Shown piece after piece: positions 1 to 7,620 of a stretch of 64,000 bases of DNA (positions are counted from its first letter, which is position 1; each line of letters begins with the position of its first letter). The position numbers and the translations under genes were made by a program. Under the pieces are notes generated by a model. That model was given only the letters and a program-made list of their open reading frames with translations, was not told the origin of the DNA and made no database searches. Source of the DNA: Streptomyces sp. S.PNR 29 (GTDB taxonomy: Bacteria > Actinomycetota > Actinomycetes > Streptomycetales > Streptomycetaceae). The DNA is taken from contig NZ_JANUQM010000009.1 of assembly GCF_030386795.1 (NCBI RefSeq), forward strand, positions 363,992-427,991, read 5' to 3'.

Positions 1-62
1 TAATGGTAGAACATCAGCTTCCCAAGCTGAGAGCGCGAGTTCGATTCTCGTCACCCGCTCCA
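1..62 (+). tRNA. tRNA-Gly (anticodon CCC), 5' end outside the window
   Basis: The anticodon stem (14-18 with 26-30) encloses a 7-nt loop with CCC at 21-23. The T arm and the 3' acceptor strand CACCCGC (52-58) follow, then discriminator T59 and an encoded CCA (60-62). The first 15 or so bases of the gene lie before the window. The 3' half also serves as the attachment site of the integrated element, and the element restores an intact tRNA 3' end. Confidence 0.93.
16..62 (+). repeat. attL core: 47-bp repeat in the tRNA-Gly 3' half
   Basis: These 47 bp recur exactly at 11648-11694, 44 of them recur at 13321-13364, and a degenerate copy lies near 24053-24097. The core starts inside the anticodon stem and runs to the encoded CCA. 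This is the usual crossover zone of tRNA-targeting AICE integrases. The integrase gene starts its 3' end only 50 bp further on. Confidence 0.93.
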
Positions 63-67
63 TGATG

Positions 68-100
68 AAGGCCCAGGTCAGAGACCTGGGCCTTGTTGTT
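68..100 (+). terminator. Hairpin after tRNA-Gly, likely terminator
   Basis: A 12-bp perfect stem (68-79 with 83-94) with a 3-nt loop is followed by TTGTTGTT. It lies between the tRNA and the convergent integrase gene and could serve both. Related hairpins follow each of the other core copies (11700, 13371, 24103). Confidence 0.75.
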
Positions 101-111
101 GTGTGCGGTGA

Positions 112-1269
112 TCAGTGGCCGCGTGCCAGATTCGTGCCAGAACGCTTCTGGGCGGCATCGGCCCTGGCCTTCCGTACGGTGGCGTCGAGGCTGGCGGCGA
201 CCTCTTCCTGTCGCTCCTCGTCGGAGTGCTGGTAGATCAGCGCGGCCTTCTCGGAGGACTGCCCGGCGCGGACCATGGTGTCCTTCAGCGTGGCCCCGGA
301 CCGCGTGGAAAGCGTGTGCCCGGTGTGCCGGAGGTCGTAGAACCGGAAGCCCTCGGGCATGCCGACGATTTCCCGCGCCTTCCGCCACCTCCGCCCGAAG
401 GTGCTGCGCCGGAAGGGAGCGCCCTTCTCCCCGACGAAGAGCAGCCCTTCGGGGCCCGGCTCGGCGTAGGACTCCAGATGCCAGCGGAGCTCCCGGCGGA
501 GGAACGCGGGAAGAATCACAGTCCGGGTGCCCGCCTCGGACTTGGTGTCGCCCTGGACGCGTCGCCCGTTCATCCGCTCCGGCTCGGCGAGACGGACCCG
601 GAGGCGCAGGTTGTCGAGGTCGACGTCCCGGCGCCGGAGGCCGGCCAGCTCTTCAGGCCGGAGCGGGCCGTAGGCGCCGAGGTAGACCATGAGCCGCCAC
701 CGCATGCCGACCGCATTGGCCAGCGCGTCAACTTGGGCGACGGTGGCGATGCGCCGCTCAGCGGCCTTCTCTTTGCCAGCGCCCTTGATCCGGCAGGGAT
801 TGCGCGTGATCAACTCGTCGTCCACGGCCGTCTCCATGATGGCCTTGAGGAGCCGGTACGCCTTGGCTGTGATCGTCTTGGCGCCTGTGATCCGCAGCCG
901 TTCGGCCCGCCACTCGCGGACACGCGGCGCGGTGATCTCGTCCAAGTCCAGGTCCGCGAAGGCGAATAGATGCTTGTTGAGCAGGTAGCGGTAGAGGTCC
1001 TGCGTCAGCGGCGCGAGCTCCCTTTCGTCCACCCACTTCTCGGCGTAGGCCCGGAAGCTCACCGCGCCTGCATCGGGGTCACGCCACTCACCACGGCGAA
1101 TCTCGGTCTGCTTTTCGGCGAGCCAGTCGTCCGCGTCCGCCGTCGTCTCGAAGGTGAAGGGAGCCGGACGCATCACCCCGTCGGGCCCCGGATAGCGCGC
1201 CTGGTACCGGCCGGAGGGAAGCCGTCTGATGGCGCCAAAGCGGCGACGCCTGCCCTTTCCGTTGGCCAT
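112..1269 (-). CDS. int: Site-specific tyrosine recombinase (AICE integrase)
   Basis: This 385-aa phage-type integrase integrates and excises the element at tRNA-Gly. An N-terminal arm-binding segment contains the GRYQARYPGPDG-type start common in actinobacterial integrases. A SAM-like core-binding domain follows, then the catalytic domain with PLRPEEL (box I Arg), YDLRHT and ALIYQH carrying the nucleophilic Tyr. The usual box II His is Tyr, and the GHSS His is Gln (AGQSS), variants that I recall from this subfamily. The ATG at 1269 overlaps the xis stop (TGATG), which fixes the start although the frame stays open further upstream. A fragment of a homologue survives near 20000-20150. Confidence 0.95.
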   Translation of the reverse strand: MANGKGRRRRFGAIRRLPSGRYQARYPGPDGVMRPAPFTFETTADADDWLAEKQTEIRRGEWRDPDAGAVSFRAYAEKWVDERELAPLTQDLYRYLLNKHLFAFADLDLDEITAPRVREWRAERLRITGAKTITAKAYRLLKAIMETAVDDELITRNPCRIKGAGKEKAAERRIATVAQVDALANAVGMRWRLMVYLGAYGPLRPEELAGLRRRDVDLDNLRLRVRLAEPERMNGRRVQGDTKSEAGTRTVILPAFLRRELRWHLESYAEPGPEGLLFVGEKGAPFRRSTFGRRWRKAREIVGMPEGFRFYDLRHTGHTLSTRSGATLKDTMVRAGQSSEKAALIYQHSDEERQEEVAASLDATVRKARADAAQKRSGTNLARGH

Positions 1270-1481
1270 CAGGCAGCCCTCCTGTTGCTCGGGCGAGGCC
1301 GCCTCAGCGGTTCGACGGTGCGGGACTGGATGAACTCCTCGACCGCGCTCTCGGGGATGCGCACATGCCGGCCGACCTTCACGTACCGGATGCGCCGTTC
1401 CTCGATCAGCCGCCGGGGGAATCTGGCGGTCGTGCCGAGCAGCTCGGCGACCTGGTCGACGGACAGGTAGCGGTCGGTCAT
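1269..1481 (-). CDS. xis: Excisionase / MerR-like helix-turn-helix protein
   Basis: This 70-aa protein has a winged helix-turn-helix of the excisionase (DUF/HTH_17) type. The segment YLSVDQVAELLGT is followed by a basic recognition helix and the typical VGRHVRIPESAVEEFI wing. It should bind next to the attachment site and steer integrase towards excision. The start at 1481 overlaps the rep stop by 4 bp (ATGA), and the stop overlaps the int start, so rep-xis-int form a translationally coupled operon as in pSAM2. Confidence 0.92.
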   Translation of the reverse strand: MTDRYLSVDQVAELLGTTARFPRRLIEERRIRYVKVGRHVRIPESAVEEFIQSRTVEPLRRPRPSNRRAA

Positions 1482-2779
1482 GCGGTGGGCTCTCCTTCCG
1501 TTCCGGGGGCGGGTTCGAGGGATGCGGCAAGCCAGGCTTCGGCGTCGGACAGGCCGGTTCCAGCGAAGACCCAGTGGGCGAGGACGTACGTCGTGTCGGG
1601 CTCGGGACCGTTGGCCGCTGCTGCGGCTTGGGCGCGGCGCCATTCGGCGCGGGCGTTGCGGAGGGCACAGAGGGTGGTGGAGTAGCGGCGGGACTTGGTG
1701 GAGAAGTGGCCGCGGAATCCGAGCATGTGGGCCCAGGCGCGCAGGCGGAGGTGTTCGAGGTCCTTGCGTGCGCCGAGGGTCCAGGCGGTGCGGATGAGGC
1801 GGCGGGCGTGGTCGCTGATGTCGAGCTGGGCGAGTTCGGCGGCGAACTTCAGCGGGCGGTCGAGAGCTCCCGTCGCGGTCTCGGCACCCTTAGTGGCGTA
1901 TTTGGCGATGTAGGCGGCGACGGCTCGTTCGGTGAGTTCCTGGCCGTTGTTGAAGTCGGCGGAGCGGATGGTGCGTACGTCGAGTTGGCGCCCGAAGGCG
2001 AACCTGTGGGTGCGGCCGTCGACGGTCGGGCCGTCCACGCGGACCTTGGCGGCAGCCGTCTCGATGGCGTCGGTCAGTAGTTCGGCGGTGGCCCAAGCAG
2101 GGGGTGGAGTGTCGCCGCCGCTGGGGCCGTCGATGCGGATGACGGCATGGAAGTGGACGGCGCCGCGCTTTTGGTACTCGGCGACTTTGGCGAAGGACAC
2201 GCGGGCGTGTTCGCGGAAGCGCCGTTGTGACAGGCACGCGCGCTTGGCGACCTCTCGGCGGAGGTAGGTCGAGAAGCGCCGCCAGAGGGGGCCAGCGTGT
2301 GCGTTCCACAGGACGGCGGCCTCGTAGTCGTAGGTGTCCGAGTCGAGAGGGGTGCCGAGTGCATCGTCGTCCTGGTCGTGGCGGACGCCGCAGCGGCAGG
2401 GGCGCCCGCTGGAAGGGCGGTTGTGGACCGGGCCGAAGCTCGGGGCGGTGAAGGTGGCGAAGACGCGCGGGTGGGTGGCGACGTGTTCGGGGATGCCCTT
2501 GCCGCCGCGCAGGCCGGAGGTGATCAGGTGGAAAGTGTCGCGGCGGTAGACCTCGGCGCAGGCCGGGCAGCGGGTGGTGCGGCGGTTGTTGCAGCGGACG
2601 AGGAGCTGTCCGGCCGGGAGGCTGGTCGAGTCGAGGTGGTGGAGGACGCGGCCGATCTCGCCGGTTGCGGTGTCGACGTCGTACTCGGTGCGGTGGCCGT
2701 CCAGGCGGATCGGGTTGGTGCAGCCGCCGAGCCCGGAGAGCTGGCGGAGGATACCCGGCAGGGTGCCGTGCTGGGCCAT
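1478..2779 (-). CDS. repSA: Replication initiator protein, RepSA family (rolling-circle HUH)
   Basis: This 433-aa protein resembles the pSAM2 RepSA initiator. A cysteine cluster lies near residues 63-74 (CNN...CPAC). The HUH metal-binding motif HFH lies at about 209-211 inside AVHFHAVIRIDG. A YIAKYATKG segment at about 290-297 matches the catalytic Tyr/Lys motif. Such proteins nick a double-strand origin and start rolling-circle replication of the excised element before transfer. No separate pra activator gene is seen upstream. The gene is translationally coupled to xis. Confidence 0.92.
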   Translation of the reverse strand: MAQHGTLPGILRQLSGLGGCTNPIRLDGHRTEYDVDTATGEIGRVLHHLDSTSLPAGQLLVRCNNRRTTRCPACAEVYRRDTFHLITSGLRGGKGIPEHVATHPRVFATFTAPSFGPVHNRPSSGRPCRCGVRHDQDDDALGTPLDSDTYDYEAAVLWNAHAGPLWRRFSTYLRREVAKRACLSQRRFREHARVSFAKVAEYQKRGAVHFHAVIRIDGPSGGDTPPPAWATAELLTDAIETAAAKVRVDGPTVDGRTHRFAFGRQLDVRTIRSADFNNGQELTERAVAAYIAKYATKGAETATGALDRPLKFAAELAQLDISDHARRLIRTAWTLGARKDLEHLRLRAWAHMLGFRGHFSTKSRRYSTTLCALRNARAEWRRAQAAAAANGPEPDTTYVLAHWVFAGTGLSDAEAWLAASLEPAPGTEGEPTA

Positions 2780-2865
2780 CCTTGCGAGTTCCGGGAGCGG
2801 GGGCGGGGTGGTGCGGGTGAAGATGGCTTCTCTCCTTCTGACTGGCTCGGTCAGGAGTGATGGGC

Positions 2866-2908
2866 CCCCGGGGCGGCGGATGCTTGGCGGTGTCGTGCCG
2901 CCCCGGGG
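2866..2908. other. Long GC-rich inverted repeat between rep and spdD
   Basis: A perfect 12-bp stem (2866-2877 with 2897-2908) encloses a 19-nt loop in the 141-bp gap between the spdD-like gene and rep. It has no following T-run. It could terminate spd transcription or be part of a replication origin; the sequence alone does not decide. Confidence 0.6.
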
Positions 2909-2920
2909 ATCAGGTGCCGT

Positions 2921-3166
2921 TCAGCGGCGGTGGTGCTCGCGGAGCAGGGAGCGCAGGACCACGGCGGCAATGGCTACGGAGATGGCCGAAACGGCGACGG
3001 CCGTCACGAGCGCGGTGAGGACCACGCCGCCAGCGACCACGGCCGCTACCGCGCCGGGACTGATCGACACCGGCGGAAGCGAGCGGTGTACGGGTGCCGG
3101 GTCGGTCGGTGCGTGGGTGTGTGCGGTGGGCGGGGTCGGGGTGTCGGGGTACTTGGGCAGGAACAC
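2921..3166 (-). CDS. Small membrane protein, SpdD-like
   Basis: This 81-aa protein has a Pro/Thr/His-rich N-terminal half (to about residue 35). A hydrophobic stretch of Ala and Val (about 38-72) follows, long enough for one or two membrane passes, with a basic tail LLREHHRR. Proteins of this shape at this position in AICEs are called SpdD and are linked to intramycelial spread of the element. A GntR-type operator lies about 20 bp upstream (3186-3201), so this gene may start its own transcription unit. Confidence 0.7.
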   Translation of the reverse strand: MFLPKYPDTPTPPTAHTHAPTDPAPVHRSLPPVSISPGAVAAVVAGGVVLTALVTAVAVSAISVAIAAVVLRSLLREHHRR

Positions 3167-3183
3167 AGCTTGAGACTCCTTAT

Positions 3184-3201
3184 CTACTCGTCTAGGCGTG
3201 T
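3184..3201. promoter_or_regulatory. Predicted KorSA-type operator (site A)
   Basis: The sequence CTACTCGTCTA at 3184-3194 matches the sites at 6108-6120 and 6182-6194. It overlaps the 3' end of the 3192-3386 gene and precedes the spdD-like gene. Confidence 0.6.
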
Positions 3202-3386
3202 GAGCCGTTTATGACGTCCACACCGGAGCGCGTGCCGGACTCGATGGCGGGCGCGAGGAAGGTGCGGGAGAGCCAGAAGCCGAACAGGGCGATCAGGACG
3301 ACGATCCAGACGCGGACGCCGAGGAACTTGACCGCTCCCCATGCGAAGAAGCCCAGGACGACGACGAGCGGCAGGCTGACGGTCAC
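3192..3386 (-). CDS. Small integral membrane protein of the AICE spread region
   Basis: This 64-aa protein is almost entirely two hydrophobic segments (about residues 4-22 and 26-46) and a short polar tail. It lies within a run of minus-strand spd-type genes, between the SpdD-like and SpdA-like proteins. Position and shape suggest a spread (Spd) membrane component acting with the Tra translocase. I do not recognise a specific family. Confidence 0.65.
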   Translation of the reverse strand: MTVSLPLVVVLGFFAWGAVKFLGVRVWIVVLIALFGFWLSRTFLAPAIESGTRSGVDVINGSHA

Positions 3387-3401
3387 GGTTGGCGGATCCT
3401 T

Positions 3402-3593
3402 TCAGCGGACGGGGCAGCGGTGAGTGCGGGCGGCCAGCTCGGCGGCCGCGCGGCTGTCGTAGTCGGTGGAGAAGCCGCAGCGTGGGGCGATGCAGGCGGC
3501 GGTGTGCTTCTCGCGGCCACGGCCGTCGTAGTACGTGCCGACCTGGACGGGGCCGATGCGGACGACGTTGCGGAAACGGCGGTTGGCGGTCAC
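3402..3593 (-). CDS. Mobile element transfer protein, SpdA-like
   Basis: This 63-aa basic protein begins MTANRRFRNVVRIGPVQVGT, a pattern I recognise from small AICE proteins annotated as mobile element transfer protein. Two Cys (CIAPRC) and a late Cys/His pair (RTHRCP) could form a small zinc site. It lies 12 bp downstream of the DUF2637 gene and is likely co-transcribed with the other spd genes. Confidence 0.7.
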   Translation of the reverse strand: MTANRRFRNVVRIGPVQVGTYYDGRGREKHTAACIAPRCGFSTDYDSRAAAELAARTHRCPVR

Positions 3594-3605
3594 GCAGGTC
3601 TCCTG

Positions 3606-4277
3606 TCAGAGGTGGGCGGCGATGGCTTCGGCCATGGGCGCCGGGACGCCGAGGCGAGCGCGGAGGGTGGGGGTGTCAATCGGTGTTCCGGTGCGGGTGT
3701 GGTGTTCGGCGGCGACCTTGCGGGCGTGTGCGACGAGGGCGGCCGGAACGGGCACAGCGGAGCGCTCAGGCGGTTCATGTTCGATGGCCGGTCGCTGGGG
3801 CGAGGCTTGCTCTACGGCCGGTCGGGCAGGCGGCTCGGGACGGAGTGCGGGTTCGTCCGCCTGGCCATGGACCTCGATGTCCTTGTCGGGTTCGGCGGCG
3901 TGATCGAGCGTCTTCGGTGCGGAGTGGGCGAGTAGCGTGCCGCCGAGGAATGCGACCGCAGGCCACCCAGCGACGAGGATGCGCAGCCAGGCCGGGACCT
4001 TGCTCATGTCGAGGAGGCCGGCGGTGGCCACATTCGCGCCGAGTGAGGCAGCGAGCGCGATGACGAACCAGCACCACCCGGCCGCTTTCGCCTCCCCGGA
4101 GCGCAGCCGACGCCAGGCGGCGACGAGCAGCAAGTCGACCGAGATCGGGTAGGCCCACGCCTTCCACCCGTCCTGCCCGGCCGCCGAGGCGATGTCGTGC
4201 AGGTGGGCGAAGGACAGCGCGGCAGCGATGACAGCTTGGACGAGCACCGCGTCAACGCGGGCCAGTTGGGCGCGCAT
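3606..4277 (-). CDS. DUF2637 membrane protein, SpdB-like spread protein
   Basis: This 223-aa protein has four predicted membrane segments in its first 120 residues (from AVLVQAVIAAALSF to LAGWPAVAFLGGTLL). An acidic/Pro-rich linker follows, then a C-terminal helical region with ALVAHARKVAAEHH and a TPTLRARLGV motif that looks like a small DNA-binding helix pair. DUF2637/SpdB2 proteins assist Tra in distributing plasmid DNA across septa. I chose the ATG at 4277 because GGAAGGAG sits about 7 nt upstream; the frame is open further. Confidence 0.85.
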   Translation of the reverse strand: MRAQLARVDAVLVQAVIAAALSFAHLHDIASAAGQDGWKAWAYPISVDLLLVAAWRRLRSGEAKAAGWCWFVIALAASLGANVATAGLLDMSKVPAWLRILVAGWPAVAFLGGTLLAHSAPKTLDHAAEPDKDIEVHGQADEPALRPEPPARPAVEQASPQRPAIEHEPPERSAVPVPAALVAHARKVAAEHHTRTGTPIDTPTLRARLGVPAPMAEAIAAHL

Positions 4278-4361
4278 GATGCGGCTCCTTCCGGATTCAG
4301 GCATGCGAGGGGTAGGGACCTGGCGTGAGACGGTCACGCCGACCGGGATTGGTAGAGGAGT

Positions 4362-5738
4362 TCAGCCGGTCGCCGGGCGCGGCGAGACGACCGGGGCCAG
4401 GCCGCCGACCGGCTGTACGGCCACCTCAGGCAGGAAGGGCTTGAGCGCAGGCAGGTCCGGCACCAGGTGCCCGAACTCGCGGCAGATCTCGGCGGCATCG
4501 CCGAGGGACAGGTACGGCGTGCGGATGCGTGACCAGCCGCCGGAGGTGTCGCCCGCGACGGCGAGACCGGGCCGTTCGGGGGCGATGGCGCAGGCGGCCA
4601 AGACCGCCTCTGGGGCGATGTCGCCGAGCGCCATCTTCGCGGAGGCTTCGTCGTTCACTCGGTGGCAGACGCGGCCGGTCAACTGGGCCCGCAGCATGGT
4701 CGCGCCCTTGCCCAGCTCGGCGCCGAAGCGCTGCCCGCACACTTCCAGGTAGATCCCGGCAGCCCGGCCGAGTTGGGCGAGCCGGATGAGCTGGGTGACC
4801 ATCTCGTCCCGCCGTTCCTCGTCCGTCCTCGTAGCGACGAGGAAGAGTTCGGCCACCTCATCGACGAACAGCACAACGGGCACCGGGCGTTCATGCTCGG
4901 GCAGACCCCAGATGTCTGAGGTGATCTCCTCGGCCGGAGTGTCCGGGGCGATGCCTTGCCGGGCCTTGATCAGGTCGTATCGGTCCTCCATTTCCTTCAC
5001 GAGCACGGGCAGCAGCTCCGCGGCTTGCTGCGGATCGGTCGCCAGCGCGGAGAGCCGTGACGCGAACGGCGCCAGCTCCACACCACGCTTGCAGTCGATG
5101 CCGACCAGGGCGACCGGCTGAGGGGAGAGTCCGGCGATCAGGTGCCGCAGGTACATGGACTTGCCCGACAGGGTCGCGCCGAGCGTGAGTTGGTGGGGTA
5201 CGGCCCGGTAGTCGCGTACAAACGGCATGGCATCCTCCCGCAGCGCCACCGGCACCTGAAGGAGCCCGGCATCCACCTTGCGAGGCATCCGTACCCGCCG
5301 CAGCACATCGAAGCCGACCAGCCGCAGCTCAACCACACCGGGCTTGACCGTGGTCACGTACACGGCGTGAACGCCCCAGGCGTGCCGCAGCCGTTCCGCG
5401 GAGGCGGCGACATCGGCCGGTTCCTGCCCCGGAGCGAGCCGCAGACGGAGCCGTAGCCCGGTCGACGTCGGTCGGATGAGGCCCCGACGTGGCGGTACGG
5501 GACGGACCTCCCGCCGAGTGGTGGCCTTGACGGAGAGCAGCCGCAGCCGGGACGGCGCCACTGTCAGGCCGCACGCCTCCATGACCGAGCCGTACGAACT
5601 CAGCAGCCGGGCCGTGGCAATCGGCAGGCCGACCGTGGACCAGTACACCCCGGGATGCTTGGCCCGGGCGTAGGCGGCCCCGCCGCCCAGCGCGGCGACA
5701 GGGCCACCCACCTCCACAAGCGTCGCCAGATCGGTCAT
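4362..5738 (-). CDS. traSA: FtsK/SpoIIIE-domain DNA translocase, AICE transfer protein
   Basis: This 458-aa protein is the main conjugation protein of the element. It has an N-terminal hydrophobic/DNA-recognition part (residues 1-180) and an FtsK-like ATPase with Walker A GATLSGKS (187-194) and Walker B VVLFVDEV (288-295). The Walker A lacks the usual second Gly-Ser spacing (TLSGKS), common in this family. TraSA/TraB proteins form hexameric pores that move double-stranded DNA between mycelia. The ATG at 5738 overlaps the previous stop (TGATG), which sets the start. Confidence 0.93.
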   Translation of the reverse strand: MTDLATLVEVGGPVAALGGGAAYARAKHPGVYWSTVGLPIATARLLSSYGSVMEACGLTVAPSRLRLLSVKATTRREVRPVPPRRGLIRPTSTGLRLRLRLAPGQEPADVAASAERLRHAWGVHAVYVTTVKPGVVELRLVGFDVLRRVRMPRKVDAGLLQVPVALREDAMPFVRDYRAVPHQLTLGATLSGKSMYLRHLIAGLSPQPVALVGIDCKRGVELAPFASRLSALATDPQQAAELLPVLVKEMEDRYDLIKARQGIAPDTPAEEITSDIWGLPEHERPVPVVLFVDEVAELFLVATRTDEERRDEMVTQLIRLAQLGRAAGIYLEVCGQRFGAELGKGATMLRAQLTGRVCHRVNDEASAKMALGDIAPEAVLAACAIAPERPGLAVAGDTSGGWSRIRTPYLSLGDAAEICREFGHLVPDLPALKPFLPEVAVQPVGGLAPVVSPRPATG

Positions 5739-6094
5739 CAGGCGGCGGCCCCCGAAGCGGCCGGGAACGCGGCCGGAGTGACTGCGGCGGCGCGGTAGGC
5801 GATGCCGTGCCGCTGCTGTCCGTTGAACACGCTCTCCCACGGCCGGGCCACCAGCCCCGGCAGCGAGACGGGCGCCCCGAGCGTCAGCCCCTCGGACACA
5901 CCGCTCTCCGGAACAGTGACCTTGATCAGCGACGACTCGCCGTCCTCGATGTAGACGACGCCGATCGTCATCAGTGCCTCACCACTGTTTGCGTCCTTGG
6001 CGATCTCGCCCGTCTGCCGGTCACGGACCTTGGGCTCGGGCGCCTCGGTCAGCAGGATCGTCGCGGCCGAGGTCTCTACACGGATGGTGCGCAA
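5738..6094 (-). CDS. Conserved AICE protein upstream of tra (SCO3933-like regulatory family)
   Basis: This 118-aa soluble protein is mainly beta-strand in character: IRVETSAATILLTE, then VRDRQTGEIAKD and a VTVPESG stretch. I recognise this protein from other Streptomyces AICEs, where it sits between the GntR repressor and the FtsK gene and has been called an SCO3933-family regulatory protein; its biochemical role is unknown. It is coupled to tra by a TGATG overlap. Two GntR-type operators lie just upstream (6108-6199), so this is the first gene of the transfer operon. Confidence 0.8.
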   Translation of the reverse strand: MRTIRVETSAATILLTEAPEPKVRDRQTGEIAKDANSGEALMTIGVVYIEDGESSLIKVTVPESGVSEGLTLGAPVSLPGLVARPWESVFNGQQRHGIAYRAAAVTPAAFPAASGAAA

Positions 6095-6107
6095 GACTTC
6101 TTCCCAT

Positions 6108-6125
6108 CTACTCGTCTATACAAGG
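6108..6125. promoter_or_regulatory. Predicted KorSA-type operator (site B)
   Basis: CTACTCGTCTATACAAGG lies 13 bp upstream of the start of the transfer operon (6094). Its left half is identical to sites A and C. Confidence 0.65.
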
Positions 6126-6181
6126 TGCGTGATTCGAACCCGATCTCCCGGGAACGGCAACCACCTTGCCACACAACTTGC

Positions 6182-6199
6182 CCACTCGTCTATACGAGT
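6182..6199. promoter_or_regulatory. Predicted KorSA-type operator (site C), best palindrome
   Basis: ACTCGTCTATACGAGT (6184-6199) is an inverted repeat ACTCGT/ACGAGT around CTAT. It is the most symmetric site and lies about 90 bp upstream of the transfer operon, downstream of the GntR gene. Confidence 0.7.
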
Positions 6200-6260
6200 A
6201 TTCGTGATGGGGTGTACGAGTTCGGAGAAGCGTCCCCGCGCACCACCGCAGCTCACGCGC

Positions 6261-7049
6261 TCACGTCGCTGGGAGCTGGTACGACAACACGTACGCGTCC
6301 GCCGCCATGACCGTGTCGCACACCTCCACGGCCCGCCCTTCGGTGTCGAACGCGGTCCGGATGAGGTGGATGACCGGCACGCCGGAGGCCAGGCGCAGCG
6401 TTCGGACCTCGTCGGGCGAGGGCATCCGGGCGCGGATCTCCTCCTCGAAGTGGTCGAGATGGTGGCCGAGCTCTTCGAGGCGGGCGTAGATGCCGCCGGG
6501 CCCCGGGTTCGGCTCGGCGATCGGCGTGCCCCGCGCGATGTCGAGCGGCAGGTAGGAGGTGGCGAACTCGACCGGCCGCCCGTCGAGAAGGTACCGGCGC
6601 CGCCGGGCCAGCACACGCCGCACCGAACCGAGCCGGGTGGAGATGTCCTGGCTGGCCTTCTCCTCCTTCACCTCCAGGCTGTCGACCTGCGGATGACTGC
6701 CGGCCGCATCAGCCTCCACGATGAACGCGGACTTGCCCTGCTCCCGGTGCCGCCGGGCGAACCGGTCGGAGGCGAGCCGCCGCACGGGCGGGCGTGGTCG
6801 CACAAAGACACCCTTGCCGTGCTCGGCATGCACCAGGCCCTCACCCTGGAGGATGGAGAAGGAGTTTCGAACCGTCATACGGGAAACCCCGTAATGCTCG
6901 ACAAGCTCAGCCTCCGAGGGCAGCTTTTCGCCCTCGCGGAATCGCCCACGGTCGATCGCTTCACGCAGCTGGTCGGCGATCTGCCGGAAGACCGCACGAT
7001 CGCTCGTGGGGTCGAGATCACCGAGGAGGCCCGAAGAAAGAGGGCTCAC
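6261..7049 (-). CDS. korSA: GntR-family transcriptional repressor (KorSA type)
   Basis: This 262-aa protein has an N-terminal GntR winged helix (about residues 19-85, with LPSEAELVEHYGVSRMTVRN) and a C-terminal UTRA ligand-binding domain (about 105-255, ending ADAYVLSYQLP). In pSAM2, KorSA represses pra and itself and keeps the element integrated. The GTG at 7049 has an AAAGGAG ribosome site 6 nt upstream. An operator-like repeat (7054-7077) overlaps that site, which suggests autoregulation. Similar repeats sit at four other promoters in the element. Confidence 0.92.
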   Translation of the reverse strand: MSPLSSGLLGDLDPTSDRAVFRQIADQLREAIDRGRFREGEKLPSEAELVEHYGVSRMTVRNSFSILQGEGLVHAEHGKGVFVRPRPPVRRLASDRFARRHREQGKSAFIVEADAAGSHPQVDSLEVKEEKASQDISTRLGSVRRVLARRRRYLLDGRPVEFATSYLPLDIARGTPIAEPNPGPGGIYARLEELGHHLDHFEEEIRARMPSPDEVRTLRLASGVPVIHLIRTAFDTEGRAVEVCDTVMAADAYVLSYQLPAT

Positions 7050-7053
7050 GTGT

Positions 7054-7080
7054 ACTCCTTTAGATATCTAGACGAGTGGG
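7054..7080. promoter_or_regulatory. Predicted operator (site D) between korSA and the Nudix gene
   Basis: On the minus strand CCCACTCGTCTAGA matches CCCACTCGTCTATA at site C. It overlaps the ribosome site of the GntR gene and lies 55 bp upstream of the divergent Nudix gene, so it may control both. Confidence 0.65.
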
Positions 7081-7132
7081 CGATTGTTGTTGCTACGGTG
7101 GAGAGCCTAGCCATCCGAGAGGGCCGAGGAAC

Positions 7133-7564
7133 GTGAGCACAGAACGCCCGCACTCCGTAAGCGTCGCCGGGGTCGTCGTCGACGACCAGGGCCGGGCCCT
7201 CCTGATCCAGCGCCGCGACAACGGTCACTGGGAACCCCCGGGCGGAGTCCTCGAACGCGAGGAAACCATCCCCGAGGCGCTGCAACGCGAGGTCCTCGAA
7301 GAGACCGGCATCAAGATCGCACTTCCTGCGACCCTGACCGGCGTCTACAAGAACATGAAGGGCTTGATCGTCTCCCTGGTCTTCCGCTGCGAAGCCGCCG
7401 ACGGCACGCCCACCACCGGCGATGAAACCCGCGCGCTGCGCTGGGCCACCCGCGAGGAAGTCGCCGAGCTTGCCGACGAGGCCTACGCGATCCGCGTCCT
7501 GGACGCACTCGACGCGGCGTCCCCGCCCGCCATACGCGCCCACGACGGCGTGAAACTCGTCTAG
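7133..7564 (+). CDS. pif: Nudix hydrolase-domain protein, Pif-like immunity factor
   Basis: This 143-aa protein has a complete Nudix box, G-x5-E-x7-REVLEETGI, beginning GGVLEREE near residue 40. All metal-binding glutamates are present, so it is probably catalytic. In pSAM2 the Nudix protein Pif blocks redundant transfer into cells that already hold the element. Here it sits divergent from korSA, as in pSAM2, so an immunity role is more likely than housekeeping. I chose the GTG at 7133 with GAGGA just upstream. A general nucleoside-diphosphate hydrolase is the alternative. Confidence 0.85.
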   Translation: MSTERPHSVSVAGVVVDDQGRALLIQRRDNGHWEPPGGVLEREETIPEALQREVLEETGIKIALPATLTGVYKNMKGLIVSLVFRCEAADGTPTTGDETRALRWATREEVAELADEAYAIRVLDALDAASPPAIRAHDGVKLV

Positions 7565-7602
7565 CCCGAACCCGCTGCACATGGCGGCCCACCTGCATGA
7601 AG

Positions 7603-7620
7603 GAACTTGTATGCACGAGT
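7603..7620. promoter_or_regulatory. Predicted operator (site E) at the ATP-binding protein start
   Basis: On the minus strand ACTCGTGCATACAAGT resembles site B (ACTCGTCTATACAAGG). A second CTCGTATAC half-site follows. It overlaps the start codon at 7611, so a bound repressor would block expression of the two-gene cargo unit. Confidence 0.5.

Noticed and set aside
14..388. Open frames across the tRNA/att regions, with peptides like DENRTRALSLGS
   Set aside because: These are translations of tRNA-Gly and attachment-site DNA on the opposite strand, a well-known artefact. Similar frames appear at 11618-11953 and 23924-24166.
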